From Spirochaetaceae bacterium (lineage in GTDB: Bacteria; Spirochaetota; Spirochaetia; Spirochaetales_E; Spirochaetaceae_B): a DNA stretch of 19,441 nt. The DNA is taken from NCBI GenBank assembly GCA_003249275.1, contig QKJO01000212.1, positions 1 to 19,441 on the forward strand. Direction: 5' to 3'. Within the stretch, counting starts at the first letter, position 1. Each line of letters begins with the position of its first letter. This document shows positions 6,456 through 14,354 of this stretch, piece by piece. The notes beneath the pieces were generated by a model. The model saw only the letters and a list, made by a program, of their open reading frames with translations. It was not told the DNA's origin and made no database searches. The translations under genes were made by a program, and so were the position numbers.

Positions 6456-6483
6456 TTGTCATTAAACATCGTAAAAATACGAT
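6456..6483 (+). promoter_or_regulatory. candidate permease promoter between arsR and the permease
   Basis: TTGTCA (6456-6461), 16-bp spacer, TACGAT (6478-6483). The -10 is the right arm of the operator palindrome, so bound repressor would block the polymerase directly. The ribosome site follows at 6488-6493. Confidence 0.5.
6468..6483. promoter_or_regulatory. ArsR-type operator, copy 2
   Basis: ATCGTA-AAAA-TACGAT, identical to the copy at 6094-6109 in 15 of 16 positions. It lies in the 51-bp gap between arsR and the permease and is separated from the permease ribosome site by 4 bp. Confidence 0.82.
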
Positions 6484-6500
6484 AAATAAGGAGATATTTT

Positions 6501-7523
6501 ATGACCATTACATCTGTAGTCACCGGTATTCTTGATTTCATGATCCGGGCGTTTGCCCATTCCTGGCCCTACCTTCTGTTAACGATTCCCCTGGCCGTGG
6601 GAGTCAATGTTTCGGGGGTATCCCGGTTCATCGGCAGGGCTTTTCATGCCAGACCCCTGACGGCCGTCTTTCTGGCCACCGCCGTCGGCGCTTTCAGTCC
6701 CTTCTGTTCCTGCGGTGTCATACCCGTTATCTCGGCTCTCCTCATTTCGGGTGTGCCCGTTGCCCCGGTGATGTCCTTCTGGCTGGCATCCCCCTCCATG
6801 GATCCGGAAATTTTCATGCTGAGTGTTTCCAGCCTGGGGATGAACCTGGCGGTCTGGCGGCTGGCCGGAACATTCGCCATGAGCCTGGGGGGAGGAATCC
6901 TCACCCTCATTCTGGTCAACAGGGGATGGCTGAGCGGGAGTGTACTGAAAATCCGGCGGGAAGACCGGGAGAAGGCGGGATGTTCCTGCGGCAGTGAATC
7001 CGTCAGCAGCAGCTGCTGTGCCGACGGAACCCGGCTGTATGATGGAACAGAAACGGTTCCGGAGCTCCGGACCGCCGCAGCGGGCGAAGAGGCTTCCACC
7101 TGCGCCCCGGAAAACTCCTTTCTGAAAAAACTAGTCCGGGAAAGCGGCAGGGCGGTATTCATGGTTGTAAAATTCATGACTCTGGCTTTCCTTCTTGAGG
7201 CTCTGATCACCCTTTTTGTTCCCCGGGAGTGGGTGATCAATCTCCTGGGCAGGGGGAACACCTTTGCCGTGCCGGCGGCGGCCCTCCTCTCCATTCCTCT
7301 GTATACAACGAACCTGACCGCTCTGGGACTGGCCGGAGGACTCCTGACGCAGGGGATGTCGGGGGGAGCCGTACTGTCCTTTCTCATCGGCGGCGCCACT
7401 ACGACCATTCCCGCCATGGCGGCTGTTTACGGGCTTGTAAAGACGAGAATTTTCCTCCTCTACCTTGCCATTACGGCCTTCTCGGCTCTTTCGGCGGGGC
7501 TCATTTATCAGTTCTTTCATTGA
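6501..7523 (+). CDS. metal(loid) efflux permease, ArsP/SO_0444 type
   Basis: A 340-residue inner-membrane permease of the family PF03773. The hallmark FSPFCSCGVIP (C69, C71) sits at the first half-repeat, followed by SFWLASPSMDPE; the second half-repeat is ALLSIPLYTTNLTALGLAGGLL with FLIGGATTTIPAM. About eight membrane segments are visible. The central loop (residues 141-209) is hydrophilic and Cys-rich: C161, C163, C172-C173 and C201 in a CSCG...SSCC arrangement, a likely metal-binding loop. Family members export trivalent organoarsenicals (ArsP of Campylobacter jejuni) or are proposed Cu/Zn exporters (SO_0444), so the substrate is inferred from the adjacent ArsR-type sensor. Start ATG 6501 has AAGGAG 7 nt upstream. 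It is cotranscribed with arsR or uses its own operator-controlled promoter. Confidence 0.85.
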   Translation: MTITSVVTGILDFMIRAFAHSWPYLLLTIPLAVGVNVSGVSRFIGRAFHARPLTAVFLATAVGAFSPFCSCGVIPVISALLISGVPVAPVMSFWLASPSMDPEIFMLSVSSLGMNLAVWRLAGTFAMSLGGGILTLILVNRGWLSGSVLKIRREDREKAGCSCGSESVSSSCCADGTRLYDGTETVPELRTAAAGEEASTCAPENSFLKKLVRESGRAVFMVVKFMTLAFLLEALITLFVPREWVINLLGRGNTFAVPAAALLSIPLYTTNLTALGLAGGLLTQGMSGGAVLSFLIGGATTTIPAMAAVYGLVKTRIFLLYLAITAFSALSAGLIYQFFH

Positions 7524-7532
7524 GGATGACAA

Positions 7533-7561
7533 TTGATTCCGGGGAAGATCTGGATTAGAAT
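7533..7561 (+). promoter_or_regulatory. candidate desaturase promoter
   Basis: TTGATT (7533-7538), exactly 17 bp, TAGAAT (7556-7561, five of six). It is in the 91-bp gap after the permease and 54 bp before the desaturase start, suggesting separate expression from the arsR module. Confidence 0.55.
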
Positions 7562-7614
7562 TTACAAAGTCCGGCCGTATCCGCATTGTGTCCGCCTGCC
7601 CGGAAGGAGGCTCA

Positions 7615-8604
7615 ATGGAGGTCCAGAATCTTTATTCCCTTATAAAACCCTTTGAGGGAGGCGTACGGAGCAAATCGATCCCTCAGCTGATTATCAGTCT
7701 TTTCTCCTACCTCGGCCTGATCGGTCTGATGTTCTTTCTGCTTCACCTTGAGGTCTCCTACTGGATTGTCCTTCTTCCGGCCCTTCCCGCTTCGGGTTTT
7801 CAGGTGAGGCTGTTCATCATCCTTCATGACTGCAGCCACGGTTCATATTTTCCCGGCTCCCGGGCCTGCTCCGCCGTCGGCAGCCTGTGCGGCCTTTTCA
7901 CGTTTACACCCTATCAGGACTGGAGACATTCACATGCGGTTCATCATGCGACGGTGGGCAACCTCGAAAGAAGAGGGATCGGCGATGTCTGGACCATGAC
8001 CGTTTCCGAGTACCGTGAGGCGGGATTGTTCAAAAAAATCAGGTACAGGATTTTCAGAAATCCCCTGTTTCTGTTCGGCATAGCCCCGGCCTTTCTATTT
8101 CTGGTTCTCTTCAGACTGCCCCATGTCCATATGAGCAGGAAGGATCTGGCCAGCATTCTGTTCACCGATTTCTGCCTCTTCCTGATCCTCTTCCCCCTGT
8201 CTCTCGGCTTCGGATTTCTCAATGTGCTGATGGTTCTGTTTCCGCCCATCCTGCTCTCCAGCATCTGGGGAACCTGGCTGTTCTTTATCCAGCATCAGTT
8301 CAAAGAGGTCTACTGGTCTCACTCGGCCCAGTGGGACAGGTACAGGGCGGCCATGGAGGGCAGTTCCTTCTACAGTCTGCCTCACCTTCTGAGGTGGTTT
8401 TCCGGAAATATAGGCTATCACCATATTCATCATCTGAATCCGAGGATACCGAATTACAACCTCCGCAGATGCTACAATGAGATAGCCGAGCTGCGTGAGA
8501 TAACGCCCATCACCCTCCTTACCGGTTTCAAGTCCATGTTTCTGCAGCTTTGGGATGAGAAACAGTCGGAACTTGTCAGCTACAGGGCGGCCCGCCGTCC
8601 CTGA
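7615..8604 (+). CDS. membrane fatty acid desaturase (acyl-lipid type)
   Basis: A di-iron, oxygen-dependent enzyme that inserts double bonds into membrane lipid acyl chains. Three histidine boxes are present: HDCSH (71-75), HSHAVHH (105-111) and HHIHH (269-273) followed by LNPRIPNYNL, the arrangement of the DesA/omega-6 (delta-12) acyl-lipid group. An extra His lies in IQHQFKE (227). Hydrophobic membrane pairs lie before box 1 and between boxes 2 and 3 (about 150-168 and 183-222). I chose ATG 7615 because GGAAGGAGG (7602-7610) lies 4 nt upstream; the in-frame GTG at 7588 has no such site. 329 residues is normal for the family. Regiospecificity cannot be read from the sequence. Its presence implies use of molecular oxygen. 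Confidence 0.9.
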   Translation: MEVQNLYSLIKPFEGGVRSKSIPQLIISLFSYLGLIGLMFFLLHLEVSYWIVLLPALPASGFQVRLFIILHDCSHGSYFPGSRACSAVGSLCGLFTFTPYQDWRHSHAVHHATVGNLERRGIGDVWTMTVSEYREAGLFKKIRYRIFRNPLFLFGIAPAFLFLVLFRLPHVHMSRKDLASILFTDFCLFLILFPLSLGFGFLNVLMVLFPPILLSSIWGTWLFFIQHQFKEVYWSHSAQWDRYRAAMEGSSFYSLPHLLRWFSGNIGYHHIHHLNPRIPNYNLRRCYNEIAELREITPITLLTGFKSMFLQLWDEKQSELVSYRAARRP

Positions 8605-8683
8605 CCCCTGCCGCCGGCTTGTTCAGATATCCTAAATGATGTAAGTTACTCCGACTTTATCCTTTCAGGACGGGTATTTAACA

Positions 8684-10135
8684 ATGGGAAAACAAAACGG
8701 GATGACTCCTCTGCTGATACTGAAGAACACCTTCGGACATACAGCCTTCACCGGCGATCAGGAAGCCGTCATCGAGCGGCTTCTCTCCGGGCGGGATGCC
8801 CACAGCCTCGTGATCATGCCCACAGGGGGCGGAAAATCCCTCTGCTATCAGATTCCCGCCCTCTGTATGAAAGGGGGGACCATCGTCATCAGTCCGCTCA
8901 TCTCCCTTATGAAGGATCAGGTGGATGCCCTGAAACGCAGAGGGGTGAAGGCCGAATTCATCAATTCGACAGTGTCGAAGGCTGACAGAGAGTCCCGTCT
9001 GGAGGGGTTCGTCTACGGAGACATCAAGCTGCTCTACATCACCCCCGAAAGGTTTAAAAGCCCGGATTTTACGGACAGAATCAAAAGAGCGGAGATCTCC
9101 CTTCTGGCGGTGGATGAAGCCCACTGCATCTCCGAGTGGGGCAATGATTTCCGTCCCGATTACAGCCTCCTCGGGGATTACAGGGAGAAACTGGGTTCTC
9201 CCCTGACGGTGGCCCTTACGGCCACAGCCACAGCGGAGGTGCAGGAAGATATCATCCGGTCTCTGAATCTTCGAAGGGATCAGGTCGAAATTTTTCACAA
9301 GGGGATAAGACGTCCCAATCTGCAGCTCGATGCCGAAGAGGTTGCCGATGATGAGGCAAAACTGGACCGCATCATCAGAATCGCCGCTGCAAATCCGGGC
9401 AGCGGGATCGTCTACTTTACCCTTATTAAAACCCTGGAAACCTTTTCGGCTCTCCTTGACCGTCTGGGTGTTCCCCATCTGACCTATCATGGAAAGATGG
9501 AACAAAAGGCGAGGAAGGCGGTCCAGGATGAATTTATGAAGGGGCCCGAACTGGTTCTGGCCACCAATGCCTTCGGTATGGGTATCGACAAACAGGATAT
9601 CCGCCTCATCGTTCATGCGGAGATTCCGGGCAGCATGGAAGCTTACTATCAGGAGATCGGACGGGCTGGACGGGACGGCCGGGAGTCCAGGTGCACCCTC
9701 CTGTACAATCAGGACGATCTGCTGACCCATATGGATTTTATCAAGTGGTCCCATCCTGAACCCTCCTTTTACAGGAAACTTCATCAATGCCTCACCACGG
9801 ATCTTGTAAGAGTCAATTCACTGGGACCGGATTTTCTGAAAGAGCAGCTGGTGTACAAAAACAGGTTTGATTTCAGACTGGAGACGGCCCTGGGGATGAT
9901 GGAACGTTACGGCATCATAAGCGGCTCAGCCGAAGCGGGGAATCTGAAGATCACGGGGGAACTGCCTCCGGCGCTGACGGATGAATCCCGCCACGAAATC
10001 ATGATCGGTCATGCAAGACGTAAACTGCTGGGAATCGTCAATTATTTCAGAACCGAAACCTGCCGCTTCACCTACATGGAGGAGTACTTCGGTATTCCCG
10101 CAGGCGGAAGCTGCAGAAACTGTGATAACTGCTGA
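8684..10135 (+). CDS. recQ: RecQ-family ATP-dependent DNA helicase, short form
   Basis: A 3'-5' DNA helicase of recombinational repair. The superfamily 2 motifs are MPTGGGKS (45-52), DEAHCISEWGNDFRPDY (144-160, DEAH box plus the RecQ aromatic-rich loop), LTATAT (178-183), TNAFGMGIDK (294-303) and QEIGRAGRDGR (323-333). A zinc-binding set C460-x16-C477-xx-C480-xx-C483 ends the protein. It therefore lacks the usual winged helix after the zinc motif and the HRDC domain, at 483 residues against about 600 for E. coli RecQ. The segment 345-445, between helicase core and zinc motif, contains a helical, winged-helix-like stretch (FRLETALGMMERYGIISG), as in short RecQ/RecS-like proteins. The start ATG 8684 has only AGGACGG 10 nt upstream; M7 is an alternative. 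It lies alone between desaturase and cyclase genes. Confidence 0.9.
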   Translation: MGKQNGMTPLLILKNTFGHTAFTGDQEAVIERLLSGRDAHSLVIMPTGGGKSLCYQIPALCMKGGTIVISPLISLMKDQVDALKRRGVKAEFINSTVSKADRESRLEGFVYGDIKLLYITPERFKSPDFTDRIKRAEISLLAVDEAHCISEWGNDFRPDYSLLGDYREKLGSPLTVALTATATAEVQEDIIRSLNLRRDQVEIFHKGIRRPNLQLDAEEVADDEAKLDRIIRIAAANPGSGIVYFTLIKTLETFSALLDRLGVPHLTYHGKMEQKARKAVQDEFMKGPELVLATNAFGMGIDKQDIRLIVHAEIPGSMEAYYQEIGRAGRDGRESRCTLLYNQDDLLTHMDFIKWSHPEPSFYRKLHQCLTTDLVRVNSLGPDFLKEQLVYKNRFDFRLETALGMMERYGIISGSAEAGNLKITGELPPALTDESRHEIMIGHARRKLLGIVNYFRTETCRFTYMEEYFGIPAGGSCRNCDNC

Positions 10136-10142
10136 AATTTCA

Positions 10143-10171
10143 TTGTGATTTCCTCCGGCCCTTTCTATACT
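10143..10171 (+). promoter_or_regulatory. candidate promoter of the diguanylate cyclase gene
   Basis: TTGTGA (10143-10148), 17-bp spacer, TATACT (10166-10171, five of six). It begins 7 bp after the recQ stop codon; the start codon is 44 bp downstream of the -10. Confidence 0.55.
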
Positions 10172-10215
10172 GGATTACAGAATGTTCACTGATCTGCCTA
10201 TTACACGGATAAGAA

Positions 10216-11841
10216 ATGCTGCAGCCGATGCCGTCTAGATACCGGCTTATAACCTTGCTGGTTATGTCAGTCTGTCTGGTTCCGATGTACTCTCAGGAAA
10301 ATCAGAAAAACATCCTCGTTCTGTTCTCCTATCATGATGATCTGCCCTTTGTTGAAAATTTCAGAAACGGTCTGAATCAGGGCAGAGAAGATTACGGCAA
10401 TAATCTGAATCTGTTTGTTGAAAATATGGATACGGCCCGTCTCTCCCGGACCCTGAGCAATGAGGAATGGGCCGTTTATCTGAAAAACAAGTACAGGTCC
10501 GTCCGCTTTGACGCCGTCATTGCCGAATCGGGTAGGGCGAGCACCCTGGCCAACGATCACCTTGATCTTCCCGCAGAGATTCCCCGGGCTCTCTATTCGG
10601 ATCTGCCTCTCGAACCACGTCCCAACACATTCTATCTTCAGTCTCAGAGCCGCAAAGCTGTCACAGAGACTTTGAAACTGGCCATGCTGCAGAATCCGGG
10701 ATGCCGTGAGGTTCTGATCATCGACGGCGGACTGGCTCAGAATGAGGAAATCATCAAAGAACTCCGCCGGGGTCTGGAGAAATATAAAGAGTTAAAGACG
10801 ACTGTTCTCAGAGTGGGGATAAAAGAGGACTTCATTCAGACGGTCTCCGAGATTCCCCCGGGAACCGTTGTCTTCTATACCCTTGTTTTCGGAGATATTA
10901 CGGGCAGGCAGTTTGTCCCGAAAGAGGTTCTGGAGGAACTGACCGCCGCTTCCAGGGTGCCGGTCTACAGTTTCTGGAACTCCCTGATGGGATCCGGGAT
11001 GGTCGGCGGTGTGGTGGTGGACGGCGAAACGACGGGCCGGGAACTGGTCCATGCGGTGGAGGATTATATGAGAGACGGCCGTTTTCAGCCGGGCTACTCC
11101 ACCTTGAAGTCCGTCCTCGACTGGAAGACCCTGAGGAGGTTTCAAATCCCCGTACCCAGGAGCGGTTATGAGTTGATCAACCAGCCTGTTCCCTTCTTCG
11201 TGCAGAATTTCAGACAGGTGATCACCGCCCTGCTGATCCTTTTTTCAGTTTTTTCCGTCATAGCTCTGCTCTGGATAGGGAGTGTGTCGGAGGCTCACCG
11301 CAAACTCCAGGAAGCCACGGCGGAGATTGAATCGGCGAGGCAGAAGGCGGAAAACCTGTCCATGAGAGATCCTCTCACCGGAATGCTGAACAGGCGGGCA
11401 GCCACAGCCATCATCAACTATGAGATGAACAGAAAGAAGAGGCTTCACAACACCGTCAGCCTTATGATTCTGGATATTGATCATTTTAAAGCGGTCAACG
11501 ACAACTTCGGTCATGAAGAGGGGGACCGGGTACTGGAGGAAATAAGCCGGAGTCTTCCCGGCATCTGCCGGTCCACCGACACTCTGTCCAGGTGGGGAGG
11601 AGAGGAATTCCTCATTCTGACTCCCGATACCAACGGGGAGCAGGCCTTCCATCTGGCCGAGAAGATCAGGAAACATATGGCTGATCTGGATTTTCACAGG
11701 TGCGGATCCATCACCGTGAGCCTGGGTATCTCGGAACTCGGAGAGGGGGAGGATTTTCAGTCCTGGTTCAACAGGGCTGACGTGGCTCTCTATAAAGCCA
11801 AAAATGAAGGACGGAACAGATCGGTCCTCGATAAATCATGA
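10216..11841 (+). CDS. membrane diguanylate cyclase with periplasmic ABC-binding-protein-like sensor
   Basis: It makes cyclic di-GMP from two GTP. Layout of the 541 residues: an N-terminal signal/anchor (about 10-26); a periplasmic region of about 300 residues with alternating beta/alpha pattern (KNILVLFSYHDD at 31-42, FDAVIAES near 100, REVLIIDGG near 168, GTVVFYTLV near 218) like ABC substrate-binding folds (PF04392-type); one membrane helix (335-355); a short coiled linker; and a GGDEF domain. The catalytic motif is GGEEF (461-465), active in known cyclases. The metal Asp is in LDIDHFKAVND (419-429). RSTD (452-455), five residues before GGEEF, is an intact product-inhibition I-site. Start ATG 10216 has a weak site (GGATAAG); M5 is possible. 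The signal is unknown; a small-molecule ligand is plausible. Confidence 0.88.
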   Translation: MLQPMPSRYRLITLLVMSVCLVPMYSQENQKNILVLFSYHDDLPFVENFRNGLNQGREDYGNNLNLFVENMDTARLSRTLSNEEWAVYLKNKYRSVRFDAVIAESGRASTLANDHLDLPAEIPRALYSDLPLEPRPNTFYLQSQSRKAVTETLKLAMLQNPGCREVLIIDGGLAQNEEIIKELRRGLEKYKELKTTVLRVGIKEDFIQTVSEIPPGTVVFYTLVFGDITGRQFVPKEVLEELTAASRVPVYSFWNSLMGSGMVGGVVVDGETTGRELVHAVEDYMRDGRFQPGYSTLKSVLDWKTLRRFQIPVPRSGYELINQPVPFFVQNFRQVITALLILFSVFSVIALLWIGSVSEAHRKLQEATAEIESARQKAENLSMRDPLTGMLNRRAATAIINYEMNRKKRLHNTVSLMILDIDHFKAVNDNFGHEEGDRVLEEISRSLPGICRSTDTLSRWGGEEFLILTPDTNGEQAFHLAEKIRKHMADLDFHRCGSITVSLGISELGEGEDFQSWFNRADVALYKAKNEGRNRSVLDKS

Positions 11842-11851
11842 AGGCCTCTTC

Positions 11852-11881
11852 TTGTAAATAACACCCCTTTACGGATAAAAT
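11852..11881 (+). promoter_or_regulatory. candidate promoter of the ferritin-like/VIT1 gene
   Basis: TTGTAA (11852-11857), 18-bp spacer, TAAAAT (11876-11881, five of six), in the 90-bp gap after the cyclase gene. No obvious Fur-like 19-bp box was seen. Confidence 0.5.
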
Positions 11882-11931
11882 CTATCGGGTAACAGATCCC
11901 TTTTCCACACATGAATTTCAGGAGATCCAAC

Positions 11932-12801
11932 ATGGAAATCAGCTCATCGGATATGACGAAACTACTGAAGGAACAGCAGAATGAGATTGACGCCTGCCAT
12001 CTTTACCGCCGGGTGGTCCGTCTGATCAAAGATGAGGCGAACAGAAAGACAATGGAGCTTATAGCCCAGGATGAGTACAAGCACTATGTAAGGCTGAAGG
12101 AGCTGACAGGAAAGGACCTGAAGCCCCGGAAATTCTCAGTGTTCATGAACTACTGGTTCATCAGGCTTTTCGGCTTCACCTTCGGGATCAAGATGCTGGA
12201 GCAGGCCGAGGGAAAGGGAATCAAGAGTTATACGGATATCCACGAATCCCTGTCATCTATGGATGAGATCATCCAGGATGAGGAGCGGCACGAAAATGAA
12301 CTGATCGATATGCTGGATGAGGAGAGGCTGAAGTATGTGGGTTCGGTGGTTCTCGGACTCAACGATGCCCTTGTGGAGCTCACGGGGGCTCTGGCAGGGT
12401 TCACCATAGCCTTTCAGGATACCAGACTCATCGGCCTGACGGGACTTATAACGGGAATCAGCGCCTCCTTTTCAATGGCCGCCAGCGAATACCTGTCCAC
12501 CAGGCAGGAGGGGGGAGAGAACGCCGGCAAGTCATCCCTCTATACCGGAATCGCCTATGTCTTCACCGTCATAGTCCTGGTCATGCCCTTTTTTCTGCTG
12601 GGAAATCCTTTTCTCAGTCTGGGCGTCACCCTGCTGGCCGCGGTGATGATCATTTTCGGTTTCAACTTTTACATCTCTGTCGCCAAGGGCTACAGCTTCA
12701 GAAAGAGATTCTTCGAGATGGCCGCCATCTCCCTGGGCGTGGCCGCTTTGTCCTTCGGTATCGGAATTCTGATCAAGAAGTACATCGGCGTGGATCTCTG
12801 A
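11932..12801 (+). CDS. ferritin-like domain fused to VIT1/CCC1 transporter (MbfA-like)
   Basis: A membrane iron/manganese-handling protein. Residues 1-130 form a ferritin-like/rubrerythrin four-helix domain with the expected carboxylate/His ligands: E18, E48-x-x-H51 (DEYKH), E90 or E93, and E117-x-x-H120 (DEERH). Residues 138-289 form the VIT1/CCC1 domain: GLNDALVELTGALAGFT, then GISASFSMAASEYLSTRQ, then three more hydrophobic helices to the C-terminus. Relatives (MbfA of rhizobia, plant VIT1) export Fe(II) or Mn(II), the ferritin part acting as sensor or oxidase. Start ATG 11932 has AGGAG 7 nt upstream; the ATG 21 bp earlier lacks one. At 289 residues it is the usual size. It converges on the next gene with a 3-bp gap and no terminator. 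Confidence 0.9.
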   Translation: MEISSSDMTKLLKEQQNEIDACHLYRRVVRLIKDEANRKTMELIAQDEYKHYVRLKELTGKDLKPRKFSVFMNYWFIRLFGFTFGIKMLEQAEGKGIKSYTDIHESLSSMDEIIQDEERHENELIDMLDEERLKYVGSVVLGLNDALVELTGALAGFTIAFQDTRLIGLTGLITGISASFSMAASEYLSTRQEGGENAGKSSLYTGIAYVFTVIVLVMPFFLLGNPFLSLGVTLLAAVMIIFGFNFYISVAKGYSFRKRFFEMAAISLGVAALSFGIGILIKKYIGVDL

Positions 12802-12804
12802 TCT

Positions 12805-14322
12805 TCAGCCTCCGTTGCCCGGAAGCAGGGATTCCTCTTCGGGATTCTCGACCCTCAGAATTCCTGTCTTGTTGAGAACGACGCAGTAGTGATACATATC
12901 CTGCACCCCCGGGGTTTCCCTGTTTTTCAGACTCATAACCAGATGAATTCTGTACACCCGGTTGCCCTTGATCTTCAGTTTTTTAAGGTTGTCCAGACGA
13001 TAGAAGATATCTTTGGGATCGTCCATCTCTTTCAGCCAGTCGTCGATGTTGATGCGGATTATCTCTGTCACCCCCGTCAGCCGGGAGTGGTTGTCCCTCA
13101 GTTTCCTGGGATTCAGTCTGATTGTCCGCTGGTAGCGTATCACGCTCTCTTCGGGCAGGATGGACCGGAAGGAGTTGAACCGTCTGTATCGCATCTTCTG
13201 AATGCTCTCGGGGACGGCCGTTGCCTTGCCGAACCAGACATAGCCGCGGGATATGCCGACCCTCCTCTTCAGGGAGGGGTCAAAGAGGATATTCAGCTGG
13301 TCGCTGGTGATGCGGGGAAGGCTTTTCTTGAATATCTCCCTTAGAATTTCCTTGATCCTGTCCTTGAATACATAGGAAACGACGATCAGCAGTACCCAGG
13401 GGGTGCTGTTGGGGAGGAATATTTTCCCTGCGAAAATCGTCACCAGTACGGCAAAGATCATGGCCACCGCCGCCGCGATGCCGGCCATGATATGGCCCAC
13501 TCTGAGGGGCGTCCTGCTGTCTTCATTGGTCATGTACATGGCTGACTGGGACCATTTCTTCAGAATACTCTCCCTGTAGGCGAGGCGTTCGCCCGACCGT
13601 GAGTCGCCCTCTATATAAAGATACTGATAGTTCATAATCCGTCTGTATTCTGTTTCGCTTTTGGCTATCTTCTCCATTCCTTTCAGCAGGCTGACGGGGT
13701 CATCAATGTTCTGGGCATGAGAGAACAGCCTGTTCAGGCCCCGTTCGGTAATGATGCTCACCGATTCATCGGCCCAGGCGAGAGCTTCTCTGTGAATCTC
13801 ACTGATCCGGGGATTGATGAACAGGGAGTGGAGCTTCCTGAACTCTTTGATGAAATCCTGGATCTCTTCGAGGAAGTGCTTTATTTTTCTGCTGCACATG
13901 CTGTCCTTGTTCTGTTTGAGGATCTCCGTTCCCAGCAGCTCCACTGTGTTGTCAATTTCGGATCTGTAAATATTGGTCAGCACCTGCAGTTCATACAGAA
14001 GGATGTCTTTTCTGCTCGGCTGTTCCCTCTCCGCCATCTCCAGATACTTTCTGATCCTCGACAGGGGACTCAGGTCGCAGTCCCTGTCTATCAGAAGTTT
14101 CAATGAGAGCCCGGGGGTTGAAAAACGGGTATAGATGCCGATATCTTCGATGAATTTCCTCACCCCTATCCTTTTTTCGGTAATGTTGAGCTGATAGGGG
14201 AAAAAGAAAAAAAAGTTCATCTCGTAATCGGTTCTTTTCGTCCCCGGCTGAAGGGGGTAGAGGGACTTGAGTTCAAGATGGCGTCGGCTGTGGATTCTGA
14301 TTGAACAGTTGTACTCTTTCAT
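12805..14322 (-). CDS. membrane-anchored protein of unknown family, 505 residues
   Basis: I recognise no family. No signal peptide; two hydrophobic helices lie at about 276-298 and 307-319 with a short loop between (GKIFLPNSTPW), so the 275-residue N-terminal part and the 185-residue C-terminal part face the same side, most likely the cytoplasm. The N-terminal part starts with beta-like segments and a run of five Phe (37-41), then long charged helices (105-165 and 170-235) with coiled-coil character. The C-terminal part is basic and ends with beta-like segments (RVYRIHLVMSL, YHYCVVLNKTGILRVEN). The region after the second helix, KDRIKEILREIFKKSL, is amphipathic and basic. Start ATG 14322 has AGGAA 7 nt upstream and TATAAT further up. 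It is a single gene, convergent with the VIT1 fusion; no link to a pathway is visible. Confidence 0.8.
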   Translation of the reverse strand: MKEYNCSIRIHSRRHLELKSLYPLQPGTKRTDYEMNFFFFFPYQLNITEKRIGVRKFIEDIGIYTRFSTPGLSLKLLIDRDCDLSPLSRIRKYLEMAEREQPSRKDILLYELQVLTNIYRSEIDNTVELLGTEILKQNKDSMCSRKIKHFLEEIQDFIKEFRKLHSLFINPRISEIHREALAWADESVSIITERGLNRLFSHAQNIDDPVSLLKGMEKIAKSETEYRRIMNYQYLYIEGDSRSGERLAYRESILKKWSQSAMYMTNEDSRTPLRVGHIMAGIAAAVAMIFAVLVTIFAGKIFLPNSTPWVLLIVVSYVFKDRIKEILREIFKKSLPRITSDQLNILFDPSLKRRVGISRGYVWFGKATAVPESIQKMRYRRFNSFRSILPEESVIRYQRTIRLNPRKLRDNHSRLTGVTEIIRINIDDWLKEMDDPKDIFYRLDNLKKLKIKGNRVYRIHLVMSLKNRETPGVQDMYHYCVVLNKTGILRVENPEEESLLPGNGG

Positions 14323-14344
14323 TTTGATTCCTGATGTAACCCGT

Positions 14345-14350
14345 ATTATA
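14345..14350 (-). promoter_or_regulatory. -10 element upstream of the 505-residue protein gene
   Basis: A perfect TATAAT on the minus strand, 22 bp before the start codon at 14322. The -35 at 16-18 bp is poor (AC/A-rich), so an activator or another sigma contact would be needed. Confidence 0.4.
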
Positions 14351-14354
14351 CAAC

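Noticed and set aside
7588..7614. GTG 7588 as the desaturase start
   Set aside because: No ribosome site, whereas ATG 7615 has GGAAGGAGG 4 nt upstream.
8605..8683. Promoter for recQ (TTGTTC, 17 bp, TAAGTT)
   Set aside because: Only three of six matches in each hexamer; not better than chance.
8678..9787. Long minus-strand reading frame opposite recQ
   Set aside because: It has no recognisable domain and mirrors a plus-strand gene with every RecQ motif; GC-rich codon use creates such shadows. The same holds for the long frames opposite the binding protein (14381-15502) and permeases (16412-17290).
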